A stretch of DNA of 64,000 bases from Lepiota brunneoincarnata (taxonomy: Eukaryota; Basidiomycota; Agaricomycetes; Agaricales; Agaricaceae). The stretch is from the NCBI GenBank assembly GCA_023014365.1, contig JAEBUN010000054.1, forward strand, positions 124,001 through 188,000. The letters run 5' to 3'. Position numbers and translations under genes: made by a program. This document shows, in pieces, positions 1-10,541 of the stretch (positions are counted from its first letter, which is position 1; each line of letters begins with the position of its first letter). The notes beneath the pieces were generated by a model that worked only from the letters and a program-made list of their open reading frames with translations, made no database searches and was not told where the DNA came from.

Positions 1-880
1 ACCAACCCTGACAATGGAGTGGAGTGTTTGATGAACGAGGTGCGGACATGTTGTAAAAAAAAAACCGGAGCTGTACCTTTATATCCAAATTATAATCATT
101 CTCAAGTTTCAAGTTAGGATGGAGTGAGGAAAAATAAAGCGCAACCTCGTCACTGTTGTGCATGTTTGCAACAACATTGCATCCATCACCACACCTGCCC
201 CCAACTACCATCATCACACCCGCCCTCAACTGCCATCATTACACCTGCCCTCAGTCAGCTATCACAGCTCCCAACCACATGTATTATTATATTTATTCAC
301 GCAATCCACTGTGCAAAGGTGAACCCAAGTGGAGGGGAGAGGAAACGAGTGAGATAGGGCACTGGAAAGGGCGGCGGCGGACTTCAGGGACGAAACTTTC
401 ACAAGTTCTTGGAGATAGGAATGTGGATTGGGTCCTGATGTGAGTATTTGATGAAATAAATTAGATAGCTGACAAAAGAGGGAGGTTTAGGGGTGAAAAA
501 CATAGCTCGGATACTGATAGCCGCCACCACTGGACAGTGTGGGTGTTCAACAACAAGCACGCCGTCGCAACATTCCATCTTTATGGACACAATGGCGCGT
601 CGCCAGGGGTGCAGCTTTTCACGAATGGAGGAAGATGGAGGGTCGGGGGAAAGAGTCTGGACGAGGTGGCATGTTATGACTGGTGAACTGTTGGGGCGAT
701 CTATAAAATTGTATCATTATATCTTGATGTATTTTTTGGCATTTTTTGGACGATCTACAAGCGATTTCAGTTGAATCAAACAACTCATCAACCGGGTCTT
801 CACCATATAGGCGCCTTTGTTGCCCGTTTCTCTGCACATAGTGACTTTCGCTGTATGCTGGTCATAATGTGCTCACCTCA
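1..880. other. Intergenic sequence, no gene recognised
   Basis: No ORF here has a recognisable motif. Around 180-265 there is an imperfect short repeat of the type CCATCATYACACCTGCCCTC, in three degenerate copies. The short ORFs on both strands have low-complexity or frame-shadow composition. This is probably decayed transposon or intergenic DNA. Confidence 0.4.
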
Positions 881-1363
881 TCACAGAATGTTTTTGGTTT
901 GTAGCACCTGGACTTGTGTAGTGAGGGTAATATGAGCGGTCAACTGTTGCGATAGGATGGCTTTAAGGGTGGAGACATTTCCACGTTCATGTTCAAGGTC
1001 GCTTTTGCATAATTGTAGATCTTTGTTGGCATCACGTAGTTCTCGTTCTTGCTTCTTGAGGTCCATTTCGATGTCCATAATTTCACGAGCATGCTGCTTT
1101 TTGAGGTTCTTGATCTCGTCAGAGGCATTAACAAGCTCTCAGCATTGATTAAGTTCTTGCGATCGTGCAGTAGCAAGGTTGTGAGAAAGGGCAACATGGT
1201 TGGCCTGCAGCTCTGCAGCTTTGGCCTGCTCTGCCTCCATATCCATGGCCAGATGGGGGGCATCAACTGCCCTTGCAGATTCGATGGAAGTGAGCTGTTC
1301 CTGTAACTTGGAGAGGACTGTGGAAGAAGCACCTTCACAGGACTGACGACACTGCTAATGCAC
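881..1363 (-). pseudogene. Kinesin-like coiled-coil stalk fragment (pseudogene)
   Basis: One minus-strand frame stays open from about 1363 to 881 except for a single TGA at complement(1139..1141). The conceptual protein is a heptad-rich coiled coil (segments such as EIKNLKKQHAREIMD and KKQERELRDANKDL), and its C-terminal part resembles, from memory, the stalk before the motor of agaricomycete kinesin-14 (Klp2/Kar3-like). No motor domain, P-loop or start codon is present, so this is an internal fragment. An acceptor-like ATTAG sits just upstream of the open stretch. The stop fits a CGA-to-TGA change. It lies about 180 bp beyond the 3' end of the Plavaka transposase, so transposon capture is possible. 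The coiled coil is clear; the kinesin assignment is tentative. Confidence 0.5.
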
Positions 1364-1539
1364 TCGGTTTCCTCTCTCCTATCACCTTCATCACCTCGGA
1401 TGAGATCAAGGCCAAGGTGGCGGCTGCGCGAATCGTCCACTCGAATTACTCATCCAAGATATCTGAGAGACACCAAGTACGTAGCTACTGGCCTGTAATG
1501 GTGGACTTGAATGGTTTGCAAATCAACATGATCGGAGCC

Positions 1540-4500
1540 TTAATCCACCTGGATCTCCATATCAGGGCTTCGATCTACAATGGCCCACGCACCCCTGTCT
1601 AATATCCTTCCAACAACACACTGCACTGTACTTAGATCGACAACTTCATCAACACCACAATCCTTATTACTGTAATAATAAATGCCACTCTTCTGTGTTG
1701 CCTTGACACCACAAATAAGTACCAGAATAACGGTTGTTGGCATGGCTAAGTCGAGTTGTGGTGTGGACAGGAGTTCCAGAACTAGGATACGCTTTAGTTG
1801 GCCAAAGAAATCACATGGCCTGAATTCTGGTGTTCTTCTCTTTCGGTGAGCATGCCAATCCACAAGTTGAGTATACTGGAATGAAGAACATTCAGATACC
1901 ATATGCAGGAAGGGGCATAGCACTCAACTTGCACAAAGGATGCATCCCGACTGTCCTCTCTCTTCCCAACTAAGTCACGGGCAATCATGAGATCACCTCC
2001 TTCAAGACAAGTTACTCTGCCATACTGGACGACGGGCTGATCTTGTTTTATGACAGATTGAATAGCTTGCTTTGTGACATCAAAGCGTGTCGCTAAAGAA
2101 GCTAGAACTTTGTTATATATGGGTGGGGGTAGGGCCTCACACCATCGTGGGGTGGAAAACATGTAGAGGGGGTCTGTTTGCAAGCAAGTGATTAAGCGAC
2201 AACGACAAGATGACAGGTTGAACATACATAAATCATGAACAATTTGGTCTGCTTTCTTCTTGTCAGGATCCAAAGATAGCACTTTGTAAAGATCATATAA
2301 TAATCGTATTTGATCTAGTTGTGCAGTCGCCGTGACAAAGGTGTTGATGGATTCGTAAGGGTAGCATCTACTTCTGATCGATGGAAGCAGAGTGTTACAA
2401 TGACGCTCCATAGGAAATGCCCAATACATCCAGACAGGACCTGCCACCTGGATACCCCATGTAATATAAAGAATGGCATGGAGGGTCAGAGGACAAGCGG
2501 AGAGTCGAACAGGGTCATTTTGATAGTATAGCCTACATTGATTTAAGTATAAGAGCACAATGTAGAAGGCAGATACTCACTTTTCATACATCTAAACCCA
2601 AGACTTGAAACCCTCATCAATCTGTTTCAAGTTCTCTTCCATGAGCTCAAACAACAAGCAGAGCTTCAAAAGTTCGACAAGCTGCATGAAGTGGTCATAG
2701 TACTTCATGTTTGTGAACCTGCCACAAAGCACAACTGGAGCAATATAAAGTGTCTAAATGGCATACATCTCGGCAGTCATTTGTGACTGTTTAGTTGCAA
2801 TGTTGGGTACTGAAGCTCCAAAAGCTGCTGGAATTGTTGCACCACATGCTGCCGTAGCTGCGCCAATTTCATTCCAGATTTGCATTGCAATAGCATAGCC
2901 TTTGCCCTGGTGATCTAGGTCCTTGAACTCGCAAGTCCAGAACAGAATGAGGTTAGGGATCAAATTTTCCCAAATGAGGTGCATGAAGTCAAATGGGAAT
3001 GAAGATGGGAATGAGAGCAAGGATATGGTACTGAGGATTGGTATCCCTTTGATGCCATATCGTTTGGCGAGTTCCTCATGTACAGTGTTACTGGGGGCCA
3101 TTTCCACAGCGCGGGCTTGCTCTAAAAACTCCTTGTGAGTGCGAATGGGGAGGTCAGACGGGTTGTATTGAAGGGGATTTGCTTTGGGAAGCTTATCTTG
3201 TCAAAGAGGGATGTAGTAAGTGTGAGAGTGTGAGTGTATCCCTTTGATGTTGCAGATACAGCATGGACTAATACCATTCTGCCCTTTCATGTGTGTGATC
3301 AGAGCCATGGCTGGAATGTCACCAAATGCTATGATGAGATAGGCATGAAGCAAGAATAATGATTGACTGATGGCGTCGAAAGCTTTGACGCCTATTTCGA
3401 GCTGAATGAGTTCTTGAGCAAGCGGCCAGCAGAACGAATCCCAATCCCAAGGCTTTTTTGGACCTGGGACTGTACCAACGTGAATGTGGTAATGTTTCTG
3501 AAAACATATTTTGGGGGATAGATTGTAATTGATGAGGAGGATGGGCCAGCATGTCTTATCATGCTGTTTGAATGGAGCGAAGCCGTCCATTGAAAGACCG
3601 AGGGCAATGTCACGCTCATCGGAGAAAAAGAACATGGGATGACTTGTGTCAGGGATGAGAGTATTGAGCAAGGACTGATAATGGGAACCATCAAATATGT
3701 CCTTAATGATGCCGGACTTGTGAATGTGTTCACCCTGATAATGCATCTTTTTCGTGTGTGTGGGGTTTGCTGACATAGCTCGTAGGCGAGGGATGAGGGG
3801 AAGGTACCCGAATGTCTTGTGTGGCTTTCCATTAGTTGTGTATCGCAATTCCTTGTAGTTGGGGCATTCAGTGAGGTCTTCATATGGCCCGACAAAGCAA
3901 ACACAGCTGTTTATACAACAGCTGTATCATATGGGCTGAAATCCAGACAGGGATCGAATGCGCTTCTTGGTCATTTTCAGGCTGACCTGATTGCTGCCTG
4001 GAAAAGCTTTATGGAGTCGACTAAAGGTGCACTCAGTTATGTGGTCCTCCACCTTGAGCGTATAGCTATGAAGCAGATTAAGGTCCGAATCCCCCAAAGC
4101 ATTCGCATCTGAAGTATTGTTAGTGAGGCAGGTGATTCATGAAGCGAGGACAAACCTGTGGATGCGGATGCCGCTTCACGCTCAAATTTTTCACCAAGCA
4201 TGTCCCAAGAGGAAATGCCAGCTACCTCAGACCCCGTGAACAAACCGTCATCTTCGTCAACCTTGCTATCTTCATCGTTCTCACAGGTTTCATCACTCTT
4301 GCAGGCTTCATTGCTCTTGCAGGCCTCAGGCTGGGAAGCTTCAGGCTCAGCTCTGGCAGCACCACCAAATCCCTCATCTTCACTGTCGGTATCATTCCTA
4401 TAGGCAGGCCCAGAACCATCATCTTGCAGGTGGCCATTTCCCCATTGCTGCTCCATCACATGCCTGATTCTATCCACAAACCTGTCTGACCGGCACGTAG

Positions 4501-4876
4501 ATGGCAATATATCAGGGAAGTTATTGTCATGATTTTGTTCTAGTGCAGGGAGGGGTTCTGTGAGGTCCATATCAGCTTGAGAGGTAGGAAATTTCTCAGG
4601 AGGTTGGTACACCTCGGGTTGGGCTGCCTTAATCCGCTTGCGGCTGCCATCCTGGTCAGAAATGGATTGCAACTGCTTTTTGGAGTCTCTCTTCCAGTGG
4701 TCCTGAGGTGGAATTTGGGAATGTTGGAGATTGGGGGGGAAGGAAGTGTGTCCCAGCCATTCTTGCTCTGCCAGGACACTCACTCTGAGTGATGTCTTTC
4801 CACGGCCATTCAAATGGTTTTGTTTCGTAGCATGTGTTACAAGCAGGCTGCAACCGCAGGTGCAGAGGACAGACAT
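1540..4876 (-). pseudogene. Plavaka-type (Tnp2/CACTA superfamily) transposase, decayed
   Basis: This is a DNA transposase that cuts and pastes its own element. Three exons are visible: 4876-4156, 4108-2581 and 2532-about 1540. They are separated by introns complement(4109..4155), with branch CTAAC, and complement(2533..2580). Exon 1 starts with a Cys-rich N-terminus and an acidic linker. Exon 2 has the Tnp2 core segments FFSDERDIALGLSMDGFAPF, GPKKPWDWDSFCWPL, GQNGISPCCICNIKG and FDFMHLIWENLIPNLILFW. Exon 3 has WAFPMERHCNTL and the C-terminal segment VVDLSTVQCVVGR. Exon 2 carries four in-frame stops: TGA at 3927 and 3201 (probable CGA decay) and TAG at 2754 and 2592. A frameshift lies near 1920. 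The copy is therefore dead. Its terminal inverted repeats were not identified. Confidence 0.85.
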
Positions 4877-5742
4877 GGTCAGAGTAGAGAGACAAAAAGC
4901 ACAATAGCACAGCCCGGTGGACTTTCTCTGCCGATGTGGAATAACTCATACAGGGATGCGTGAGACATTTTAACAAGCATATATTACTCATTGCAAGGAG
5001 CACTTCTACAGAATGGGAGGGTGTGGATAAGGAATCAGTATGTGTAGGATGTCTGGCCTAACATCCACCAATCCAGAGAGTAGTACGCGTCACTGTACAC
5101 AATGATTGCACACAGTAAGTTTGAGAGCTCTCAGTTAGCGTCTGAGGAGATCCTCAGACGGTACACAAGAGGTGTTGCAGTAATGAGCCTCTGTGCTTAC
5201 ATCTGAGGAGATCCTCAGATGGTAGTCACAGATTGGCGTCTAGCTTCTATGACGGAGTAACATCTGTGCTGAGTGTCAGTATACGAGAGTTTGACCTTCG
5301 TAATACTCACCTTGTCCATTAAACAGGTTCCAGGCAGTTAAGCATGACAGAGATGACAGTGGAAAGCAATGCGTGAAGGAAATGGGCTGATTGATTATGG
5401 TCACCTGACCCTTTTTTCCCATGCCCTCTAACCATCCTTGTCCTGAGTGAACGGAACAAGAGATGCGATGTCCCTGATCCATAGATGATGGGACAGGGGG
5501 TGACCATAGAACTAGGAGGAACAGCTTTATGGGTGTATAGGTCAGGCCGTTGGCTTTGGCATGTGTGTAACATCACCAACTATTCGAGACACTCATTCAA
5601 CTTGCCTGGTGGAGATTAAACATATATATTGACTTGTGATTCCAGCTACTTCAGTATTTACATGACACTATTCCAGCAAAAAAAAAAGATGAATCTACCG
5701 ATGGGCACTAGGGGGACCGAACTTGTTGATAAATTCCCTGGA
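4877..5742. other. Intergenic region upstream of Plavaka gene
   Basis: No coding sequence is supported. The stretch contains two copies of an 18-bp palindrome (annotated separately) and the 3' flank of the unknown gene ending at 5743. Short ORFs on both strands are not convincing. Confidence 0.4.
5141..5219. repeat. Two palindromes TCTGAGGAGATCCTCAGA
   Basis: Identical 18-bp near-perfect palindromes lie at 5141-5158 and 5202-5219. The core GGAGATCCTCAGA recurs three times at 10425-10541, beyond the other end of the neighbouring gene. This suggests subterminal transposase-binding repeats of one DNA transposon. Confidence 0.6.
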
Positions 5743-6961
5743 TCATTCTTCGAGGACTTTCATTGCTCTTCGTCCTTCAGGTGCACCTCTCAGCCGCTGG
5801 TGCCAAATTGATGGGGTCCAAGGAAATCCCATCTTCTCATCCTTGCAGGCTCCCGTCACACAGGCCACTTGTCTGTTGTAGAGATCGTCCATCCGGTCAG
5901 ACCAACATCCCAAATCCTCACCTGATCCCTTGTAAAGGTGTGTCAAGGGAAACCATGACACTTTTCTTTTGTCCTCGCCTCAACCTGAAGATCACAGTTA
6001 GTGGCACATTAAATATGAATGGAATAAGAACTCAGACCTGTGTATGAGACATATAACCCACAGATTACATCTAACTCATCCTGGCTTAATTCATCATCCA
6101 AAAACTCATTCCCTGCTGCATCCATAACAGAATACATGGGCAAACCATCATGATATTTGCCTGATGGGCCAGATAGGGTATCCTGTATACCAATGGTGTC
6201 AAGGGTGATGTGACGAACAAAGCCCCCACGCAACAATGCTGCTCGACCACGATACTGCTTCAGAATGATCTGACACTGCTGATGGTAGAATTCATAGTCC
6301 GTCTTAGTGAACTTGTGGTCTAGCAGACAAAGCAGGACTGATACTGGTCGAGGCAGCACCCCTGTGGGAAGGGCCCTGAGGGAAGTGGCAGATTGAAGCG
6401 TGCGGAAACATGTCCCAGCCATTACCAACTCCAGCACCATGTCTTTCTCCTTAATGTTGCTTGCCATCCTGCAAATGGAAAGAGCAGCTGTTGCAGTATA
6501 CACAGCAAGTTTCCAGGGCACAGTGGACTCCAATCCGAAATCAAACATGTACATCTGATCAGTTGAGTTGGCTACAACTCGAATGAATTTCAACCGGCGC
6601 AAGTTTATCAAGGTGTGAGGATTGGGGTCAGCTAAGTCCCACTCTTGGATACATGGCTGTAGGGGAAGCTTCTCAGAAAAACAGGCAAGAAACTTTAAAC
6701 ATCTTTGACCCAATGGTGTGGGGAAAAACAGACTCTCCAAAGGTGTCCATGTAATCCCCAAAGTGTGAATCAAGCTCCTCCCATTCACAGGTCCAACCAC
6801 AGCGTCATTCTCACTCAGGTCTGCAGGGACTGTGAAGCCAAACTGGGTATAAAGGATCTCCAAAGTCGCACACCGCAAATTGTCAGCTACAAATTGGTCA
6901 CTGTCTGCCAGATGTGTTGATACAGGAGCAAGTTGCGTAGACTGCTCAACTTCCAGCACCT

Positions 6962-7272
6962 TGTTAGGGGAAGTAAGAGCACTGGAACCAAGTTGATATT
7001 TGGGTGGCGAATACAATCGACACCCACACTACTTATATACATAGAGGCCTGCGCACAGACCGGGTAGCCAAACACTACGTAGCTACTAGAACATAACGTA
7101 CGCAAACAATATACAAACAACGTCAGTCGCACGTGGGTTAGACTCGGGGATGGGGGTGGCCGAAGGCCGAGGCCGGGCTTAGGCATTGGGCATCGGCTAG
7201 AGAGGCCGAGCACGGATACCCAACCACAGACCCCTAGACGTACCTTGCGTAAGGGGGTATAGTCCCCTTACA
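6962..7272 (-). repeat. 3' LTR of the KH-domain element
   Basis: 311 bp. On the minus strand it starts TGTAAGGGGACTATACC and ends CTTCCCCTAACA. It contains TATATAAG followed about 33 nt later by the presumed RNA start CACCCAAATAT. It abuts duplication CACCT at 6957-6961. Confidence 0.88.
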
Positions 7273-7284
7273 CCAGCCCCCTCT
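7273..7284 (-). promoter_or_regulatory. Polypurine tract of the KH-domain element
   Basis: The minus strand reads AGAGGGGGCTGG directly before the 3' LTR. This is the expected position for the plus-strand DNA primer and fixes the element's orientation. Confidence 0.65.
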
Positions 7285-7320
7285 TAAGAGTCGATGACCC
7301 GACGACTCGGTTCCTTCGTC

Positions 7321-8517
7321 CTAAGCAGCACGAGCCCAGCGACCATCCACGAGCCGAATGACAAGCCCATCCGCCAGAAGGGAACGGGCATAGTCGAGAC
7401 GGGCCGGGTAGGCGACAGGTGGAAGTCCCTGGCCCCAGGTCGAGATGACGCTGTCGACCTCCATCGGGGTCAAGGCCGGGGTAGGGGTAGCGCTTCCCAT
7501 CCGGACTGATGGGACTCCGGGAGTAGACGCACCGGAGGGGGTAGAGATGGGCATAGGGGAGCCGCGCGACAGTTGCCGAGAAACCGCGGGCGAGTGCATA
7601 GGGGTGGGAGTAGATGCGGCCGTGCGCATAGTAGTCGATGGGACGCCGGCCGGGGTAGAAATCATGGGGGGAGTGGGAGCGACAGAAGAGGCCTGCGAGG
7701 AAGACCGTGCACCCGGATGCGCCCAGTCAGGGACCGGGGTAGCAGAGCCGGAGGCAGTGGGATCCACACGAGCTGGAGCGGGAGCCTGCGCCGCTGCAGG
7801 AGCGGACGGTTCGGGGGCCGCTGGGGCGGGGCCGGAAGCCGCCGTTGTCTTCTCCTTCTTCGTCTTTGGAAGGTGGACGCGCTTGCGCGCAATCCACTTA
7901 CCTAATACCACAAGGGCATCACCGAGTTGCTGCTCGGTCCCCCTGATAGAGACATGGCGCTCGTCGGCACCATCCGTGGCCACAGAATAGACCCGGAGGT
8001 GAGCGCCACTAATGTCGGCGACCTGTTTAAGGCCGCGGCCGCCGTGACCAACCACGTGCCCACCCATGTCGTCGGCGATGACAAGGGTGGCCTGATAGCG
8101 ATCGGCCTCGTCGTCCCGTGGGTAGTGAGCCGACAGCGGGAGGGCGGTAGAGGTGCCTTTTACCGCGGGGCGAGTGGGGCCCGGGCGGTTAGAAGTGCAT
8201 GGGACATCCGCGGGGCGAGTGGGGCCCGGGCGGTTAGAAGTGCGTGGGACATCCGCGGAGATCCGCGAGCGACCCTTCTGGGTAGTAGCTGCTTGAATGA
8301 CAGCTGGGGTAGGACCGGCAGCAGCCGTCGAGGTGCGATCCTCGAGGGTGCGCAGGCGGGATGAGAGCGAACCGATCGAGCGGTTAAGCTCGCCGATCCG
8401 GGCCAGTAAGGCCTGAGTATCCTTGCCTGAATGCGAGGGTCCTGCCGAGGCAGGGGCCATTGTCGGTAGGGCGGGCACAGTCGCTTTCTGTTTGCCTGAG
8501 GACTTTCGGCGGGGCAT
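7321..8517 (-). CDS. KH-domain protein of a non-autonomous LTR element
   Basis: A 398-residue ORF, the only one in the element, starts at ATG 8517, about 70 nt inside the primer site. Residues 33-62 form a short coiled coil. Residues about 85-118 hold a duplicated 15-residue unit (ADVPRTSNRPGPTRP). Residues about 140-213 match a KH RNA-binding domain: YQATLVIADD, the loop motif VVGHGGRGLK with GxxG at 157-160, then ISGAHLRVYS and a second hydrophobic strand-helix segment ending GKWIARKRV. The remainder is rich in Pro, Ala, Ser and Thr and looks disordered. There is no zinc knuckle, protease or RT motif. KH domains bind single-stranded nucleic acid, so I infer a Gag or RNA-binding role on the element's own transcript, with enzymes supplied in trans. 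The reading frame is intact. Confidence 0.75.
   Translation of the reverse strand: MPRRKSSGKQKATVPALPTMAPASAGPSHSGKDTQALLARIGELNRSIGSLSSRLRTLEDRTSTAAAGPTPAVIQAATTQKGRSRISADVPRTSNRPGPTRPADVPCTSNRPGPTRPAVKGTSTALPLSAHYPRDDEADRYQATLVIADDMGGHVVGHGGRGLKQVADISGAHLRVYSVATDGADERHVSIRGTEQQLGDALVVLGKWIARKRVHLPKTKKEKTTAASGPAPAAPEPSAPAAAQAPAPARVDPTASGSATPVPDWAHPGARSSSQASSVAPTPPMISTPAGVPSTTMRTAASTPTPMHSPAVSRQLSRGSPMPISTPSGASTPGVPSVRMGSATPTPALTPMEVDSVISTWGQGLPPVAYPARLDYARSLLADGLVIRLVDGRWARAA
8164..8253 (-). repeat. Two tandem 45-bp units inside the KH ORF
   Basis: Two copies of a 45-bp GC-rich unit encode 15 residues each. They differ by one base that changes Arg to Cys (CGC to TGC on the coding strand), again a CpG transition. 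Confidence 0.7.
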
Positions 8518-8585
8518 ACTAGCGTTAGAGCTGAGAAGACAGGGTAGGTGGGGTGCAGAGGGCTAGATTGGCGAGTCTGCGTAGG

Positions 8586-8596
8586 CACCCAAATAT
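8586..8596 (-). promoter_or_regulatory. Self-priming primer-binding site of the KH-domain element
   Basis: The minus strand reads ATATTTGGGTG starting 2 nt after the 5' LTR end. It is perfectly complementary to CACCCAAATAT inside the LTR (8633-8643), which begins 33 nt downstream of TATATAAG. This matches the Tf1/sushi arrangement in which the RNA 5' end folds back to prime minus-strand DNA. Confidence 0.65.
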
Positions 8597-8598
8597 TC

Positions 8599-8909
8599 TG
8601 TTAGGGGAAGTAAGAGCACCGGAACCAAGTTGATATTTGGGTGGTGAATACAATCGACACCCACACTACTTATATACATAGAGGCCTGCGCACAGACTGG
8701 GTAGCCAAACACTACGTAGCTACTAGAACATAACGTACGCAAACAATATACAAACAACGTCAGTCGCACGTGGGTTAGACTCGGGGATGGGGGTGGCCAA
8801 AGGCCGAGGCCAGGCTTAGGCATCGGGCATCGGCTAGAGAGGCCGAGCACGGATACCCAACCACAGACCCCTAGACATACCTTGCGTAAGGGGGTATAGT
8901 CCCCTTACA
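8599..8909 (-). repeat. 5' LTR of the KH-domain element
   Basis: 311 bp, same length as the partner LTR with seven substitutions, all at CpG sites. The TATA box (complement 8670-8676) and presumed RNA start (8643) support promoter activity toward lower coordinates. It abuts CACCT at 8910-8914. Confidence 0.88.
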
Positions 8910-10424
8910 CACCTCCCCCCAAGGAATTTCGGCTGTGCTCACAGGAGCCTGACTTTGGTCTCCCCCCCTCTGAAGCATCTCAACTGGGCTCACAGCAATC
9001 TCCTGGATTTCATGTGTGTCTTTGTCATCACTATCCTCCTTATCCTTCCCCCACTCTGTGCAACAGTGCCACTCATTGAAAACAGCATCATATCATTTCT
9101 GCTCTGGGCTGTATTCCGCAAGTGTACTCTCTCGTTCATCTCTCCTCACAAGTTGTCGTGTAAACTTGGTGGGATCATCAAAATCCCAATCCCAGACAAA
9201 GACAGGTGCACTAGTAGTGGGTGGGTTCCTCTCTCGGTTCTCCCATTTTTGACGATCTAGTGGAGTTCCTCTTTCTTTATGCTTAGCAACAGCGGCCGCA
9301 CGTTCTTGGAAGAATGGTTCCCAAATATTTCTCCTGGACTTGGTGCACTCCATTCTCACCGTTCCTCCCTTGGAGAGGTACACATGAGCGTCCAGTAAGC
9401 TTCCATCTGTGGGCTCATTGATTTCCATATTGTAATCGTCATCTGGTGGTTGTGGTTGGAAAGAGTCTGATTCCCATGGCATAAACTCATCACTGGTGTC
9501 AACATCAGAAGATGGGAGTGGCCGTTCATGGGGTACATCAGAAAATGCAATGAGCGGCCAGTGGTCAGTAGCAGGGAAGTGAGGTGGTCTTGCAATCCAA
9601 GTGGTCGCCAGCTGAAGTTCATGGGCACTTGGTGCAGGATATGAGGGATCCATTGTAAGACTCCAACGGTACCATACAGGGACACCGATATTCACGAAAT
9701 ATGCAGGACTTGGCTGCGATAGCTGGGGCAGGAGATGGAGAATCATGCCTGCTCGGTTTATATCCCAGTATCTCTGCAACAGAGGTGCTGTCCGGAGGCT
9801 ATCGAGCAGCGCCTGATTGAACTTGCGTGCCATTGCAACCTGAACAACCCATTTCGCAGGTGTGATTCCCTCATGATAGCCAGGGTCAACGATCTTGTGG
9901 ATTTGCCAGTGAAGTAAGCCTAGCCAAATACTAAACCAGTCACGTGCTTTGGTAGCGAGATGCTGTGCACGCGATTCCATGCCATGTTTTTCGTGATACC
10001 TGAAACTAGAAGGGGCAAATGGACAAACAAAACTCAGGCTGTTCTCAGCCTTCAGAATTCCTATGACCTCATCCAGACTCTTCTCGATTGCTAGCCACTG
10101 CAAAACGACCTGTTCTGGCAAGCTGAATCCATCTGGGTTTGTGTGGGTAAATTTCTGTGGGATATGAGCCAGCGACTCTACCAATACACCGCTGTAAGCC
10201 ACGGGCATGGTGGGGATGCAGCTCAACCACTCTGTTTGTGCAGTCCACCATCATGGTTGCTGGAAATTGTCAGCTGTCGAGGTACCTAGCACAAATGTAC
10301 GAAAGCCCTCATATGTATTATCCTCCACCAGTGTGAGGTTGTGCTGGCTGTTGGGTGAATAGAAGGTGTCACCATTCACGATGGTGACTCGTCCTGACAT
10401 GATGGATATCCTGCCAGACAATGT

Positions 10425-10541
10425 CCAAGGAGATCCTCAGACAAACGCTGGTAGAAATATTTCAAACTCTTCATCCAGGGAGATCCTCAGATGAAAGCTC
10501 TGGTGTTGACTTAAACCGCACGTCCAAGGAGATCCTCAGAC
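10425..10541. repeat. Three copies of GGAGATCCTCAGA-type repeat
   Basis: Copies lie at about 10425-10442, 10474-10492 and 10523-10541, just upstream of the start of the unknown gene. They share the core of the palindromes at 5141-5219. The spacing is about 49 bp. Confidence 0.6.

Larger units (their letters stand above)
6962..8909 (-). mobile_element. Complete short LTR element encoding a KH-domain protein
   Basis: The element has two 311-bp LTRs (6962-7272 and 8599-8909) that begin TG and end CA on the minus strand and are flanked by the 5-bp duplication CACCT (6957-6961 and 8910-8914). It lies on the minus strand. The 5' LTR is 8599-8909, followed by a self-priming site (8586-8596), one ORF (8517-7321) and a purine tract (7284-7273) before the 3' LTR. 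At 1948 bp, with no protease, reverse transcriptase or integrase, it must be non-autonomous. The LTRs differ at seven positions by my count; all are transitions at CpG sites, so it is fairly young. Related solo LTRs are at 39510, 46988 and 49834, with a remnant at 60495. Confidence 0.88.
5743..10400 (-). pseudogene. Uncharacterised agaricomycete family gene, decayed and split by an LTR element
   Basis: I recognise this only as one of the large families of uncharacterised proteins common in agaricomycete genomes; I can assign no function. The start is the ATG at complement(10398..10400), beginning MSGRVTIVNGDTFYSP. Coding runs to 8915, is interrupted by the KH-domain LTR element, resumes in frame at 6961 and runs to 6038. 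Intron complement(5985..6037), with branch CTAAC, follows, and the last exon ends at 5743. Characteristic segments are AYSGVLVESLAHIPQKF, GVPVWYRW and AALLRGGFVRHITLDTIG. Three in-frame TGA codons (10251, 9093, 5980) all sit where CGA is plausible. Read without the insert, the frame continues cleanly across the 5-bp duplication. About 880 codons. Related palindromic repeats flank both ends, so it may be cargo of a DNA transposon. Confidence 0.75.

Noticed and set aside
3819..4112. Short plus-strand ORFs across the Plavaka gene
   Set aside because: Shadows of the transposase exons, which carry the conserved motifs.
7445..7990. Plus-strand ORFs of 181 and 110 codons opposite the KH gene
   Set aside because: Composition is that of a GC-rich antisense shadow; the minus-strand frame carries the KH domain and repeats.
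8581..8598. tRNA primer site (TGGGTGCC) for the KH element
   Set aside because: The 11-nt self-complementarity with exact 2-nt spacing, as in three other families, explains the site better than a tRNA match offset by several bases.
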